DNA from: an uncultured Caulobacterales bacterium
GTDB taxonomy: Bacteria; Pseudomonadota; Alphaproteobacteria; Caulobacterales; Maricaulaceae
Direction: 5' to 3'
DNA: 15,849 nt
Assembly (NCBI GenBank): GCA_937981945.1
Contig: CALJNJ010000155.1
Location: 1 to 15,849, forward strand
Position numbers and translations under genes: made by a program
Notes under the pieces: generated by a model
Databases searched by the model: none
What the model was told of the DNA's origin: nothing
Seen by the model: only the letters and a program-made list of their open reading frames with translations
Part shown: positions 14,644 through 15,849 of the stretch, one piece after another
How the letters are laid out: each line of letters starts with the position of its first letter
How positions within the stretch are numbered: the first letter of the stretch is position 1

Positions 14644-14678
14644 GGCTGCTGACGCGAATCAACAGCCCGCGTCGTCAG
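14644..14678 (-). promoter_or_regulatory. Structured 5' leader of the SPOR-nagZ-scpAB operon (two alternative hairpins)
   Basis: In minus-strand RNA, GGCUGUUGA (14667-14659) pairs with UCAGCAGCC (14652-14644): a 9-bp stem with one G-U wobble and a 6-nt loop, ending only a few bases before the GAGG ribosome site. An overlapping and mutually exclusive inverted repeat, CTGACG (14678-14673) with CGTCAG (14654-14649), uses part of the same 3' arm. There is no following U-run, so this is not an intrinsic terminator. It may affect translation or mRNA stability, or be incidental. Confidence 0.4.
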
Positions 14679-14686
14679 ACTCCTAT

Positions 14687-14715
14687 ATAATAGTGACAAT
14701 TTCCAGAGCTGTTAG
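14687..14715 (-). promoter_or_regulatory. Candidate promoter of the SPOR-nagZ-scpA-scpB operon
   Basis: On the minus strand CTAACA (14715-14710, four of six consensus bases) is followed after 17 bp by TATTAT (14692-14687), giving a start at about 14680 and a leader of about 50 nt. The -35 is overlapped by the perfect 10-bp palindrome GTTAGCTAAC at 14711-14720, a possible operator. It lies in the only sizeable gap (112 bp) between dgt and the SPOR gene. Confidence 0.45.
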
Positions 14716-14740
14716 CTAACTAAACTCGGTTAACTTCCTA

Positions 14741-15849
14741 TTAACCCTGAATATACCCGGTCACTGAGAACAATTTCTTATGTTCTGCGATTGCAAAGGA
14801 ATCTGTCATAGCGGCGATATAATCACAAACGACTCTTGCAGTTGCCGCATTATTGGGCCCCTCCGTCCCTTCACGAACATCCGTTGGCAAAATAGACGGA
14901 TCACTGATGAACAGCTCAAACAGTTCTTTTACAACCCTCGAGGCTTGGCCCATCATGCGATTGACTTTGTAGTGTCGATACATATTGGCGTGCAGGAATT
15001 TTCGTAATGGCTTTTCTTTTTTCCGGAAACTCTCCGAAAACGTAATTACGGCATGGTCCAAATTGCGAATATCATCTGCCGTTTGCGGATCAGCCGCTGC
15101 GAGCCGTCGATTGGATTCTTCCAAAACGTCCTTAATCATATAGCCGATTAAATCTCGGATAGTCTCGTGGATGGCTCGGTTTTCGCTGGTGTCAGGATAA
15201 CGCCTTCGCACATCTTTAAAGGCCTCCGCCACTAAAGGGACGTTATCTGAGATTTCTTGAACCGTGAAAAGCCCGGCGCGCAGGCCGTCATCAATATCGT
15301 GATTATTATAGGCAATATCATCGGAAATGGCCGCAACCTGCGCTTCAGGACCTGCATATGTATGCAGCTCAAGCCGTTCCCAATTCTCCAAAGCCCGAAG
15401 CGCCCAAGGTAATTTCGAAGGATCCTCATCAGGTTTTAAAAGCGGCCCGTTATGCTTGGCGATCCCCTCCAACGTTTCCCAGGTCAGATTAAGGCCGTCA
15501 TAAGGTGCATAGCGGCGTTCCAGGCTCTCGACGATTCTTAGGGTTTGAGCATTATGATCGAAACCGCCATAGTCGGCGAGAACCGCGTTCAGCCCACGCT
15601 CGCCGGCGTGACCGAAGGGGCTGTGGCCGAGATCATGGGCAAGCGCCACGGTTTCGGCGATGTCCTCATTCAGGCCGAGATAACGCGCGGCTGTCCTGGC
15701 GATCTGCGCGACTTCGAGGGAATGGGTGAGCCGCGTTCGAAAGTGATCGCCCTCATGGTTGACGAAAACCTGCGTTTTATATTCCAGGCGGCGAAAGGCG
15801 GTACTGTGCAGAATGCGGTCGCGGTCACGCTGAAAAGCGGTGCGAAGAG
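14741..15849 (-). CDS. dgt: Deoxyguanosinetriphosphate triphosphohydrolase-like protein, 5'-truncated
   Basis: An HD-superfamily enzyme that hydrolyses dNTPs to the nucleoside and triphosphate, in the dGTPase-like family common in alphaproteobacteria. The open frame runs to the window edge: 368 residues are visible, and the start is missing, probably with some tens of residues. It must not be read as starting at the internal GTG at 15649, because family sequence continues upstream: RTAFQRDRDRILHSTAFRRL at residues 2-21 and HFRTRLTHSLEVAQIARTA with metal-binding His42, then AHDLGHSPFGHAGE with His71/Asp72 and the later AISDDIAYNNHDIDDG metal-binding segment. The C-terminus ends YIQG. Roughly the 5' 300 bases are clearly richer in G+C than the rest. 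In related genomes erpA and argS often flank dgt; argS is not between dgt and the SPOR gene here. Confidence 0.93.
   Translation of the reverse strand, partial: LRTAFQRDRDRILHSTAFRRLEYKTQVFVNHEGDHFRTRLTHSLEVAQIARTAARYLGLNEDIAETVALAHDLGHSPFGHAGERGLNAVLADYGGFDHNAQTLRIVESLERRYAPYDGLNLTWETLEGIAKHNGPLLKPDEDPSKLPWALRALENWERLELHTYAGPEAQVAAISDDIAYNNHDIDDGLRAGLFTVQEISDNVPLVAEAFKDVRRRYPDTSENRAIHETIRDLIGYMIKDVLEESNRRLAAADPQTADDIRNLDHAVITFSESFRKKEKPLRKFLHANMYRHYKVNRMMGQASRVVKELFELFISDPSILPTDVREGTEGPNNAATARVVCDYIAAMTDSFAIAEHKKLFSVTGYIQG

Noticed and set aside
15647..15649. Internal GTG taken as the dgt start
   Set aside because: The frame is open to the window edge, and the upstream codons encode conserved dGTPase sequence including the first metal-binding His, so the gene is truncated by the window.

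Overview
The window looks like a chromosomal housekeeping segment of an alphaproteobacterium of middling G+C (roughly half). The evidence is gene order: an mreB-mreC-mreD shape cluster, a miaA/serB pair beside degP-DUF2065-hflC-hflK-folA, and a dgt...SPOR-nagZ-scpA-scpB-tatA-tatB-tatC string are all recurring alphaproteobacterial neighbourhoods. I cannot place it below class. I see no rRNA, tRNA, CRISPR array, transposase, integrase or phage gene. No gene-free stretch exceeds about 175 bases.

Layout, left to right. 1-2087 (minus): mreB, mreC and the start of mreD, the elongasome scaffold. 2211-2912 (minus): a TVP38/TMEM64-type (VTT domain) membrane protein. Its upstream region holds a 10-bp direct repeat, a strong minus-strand terminator and a possible 8-codon leader ORF. 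3087-4022 (minus) is miaA and 4021-4908 (plus) is serB; the two are divergent with essentially no space between their start codons. 4942-9261 (minus): folA, hflK, hflC, a DUF2065 gene and a DegP/DegQ protease, i.e. a membrane and envelope quality-control set with a folate gene at its head. 9301-9834 (plus): a VUT/YhhQ-type membrane transporter, divergent from folA and only 3 bp from the end of tatC. 9838-11229 (minus): tatA-tatB-tatC, the twin-arginine exporter. 11299-14628 (minus): SPOR-domain protein, nagZ, scpA, scpB, joined by three successive 4-bp ATGA overlaps, which points to one translationally coupled operon combining envelope/peptidoglycan and chromosome-segregation functions. 14741-15849 (minus): a 5'-truncated dgt (dNTP triphosphohydrolase).

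The protein-coding content is conventional. I did not find a convincing undescribed multi-gene system. The items most worth a second look are small and non-coding: the terminator plus leader-ORF arrangement before the TVP38 gene, the 10-bp direct repeat beside it, two alternative hairpins in the 5' UTR of the SPOR operon, very tight divergent and convergent gene junctions, an apparent G+C step inside dgt, and the absence of argS and serS from places where related genomes often carry them. Start codons, promoters and RNA structures were judged by eye; no search or folding program was run.
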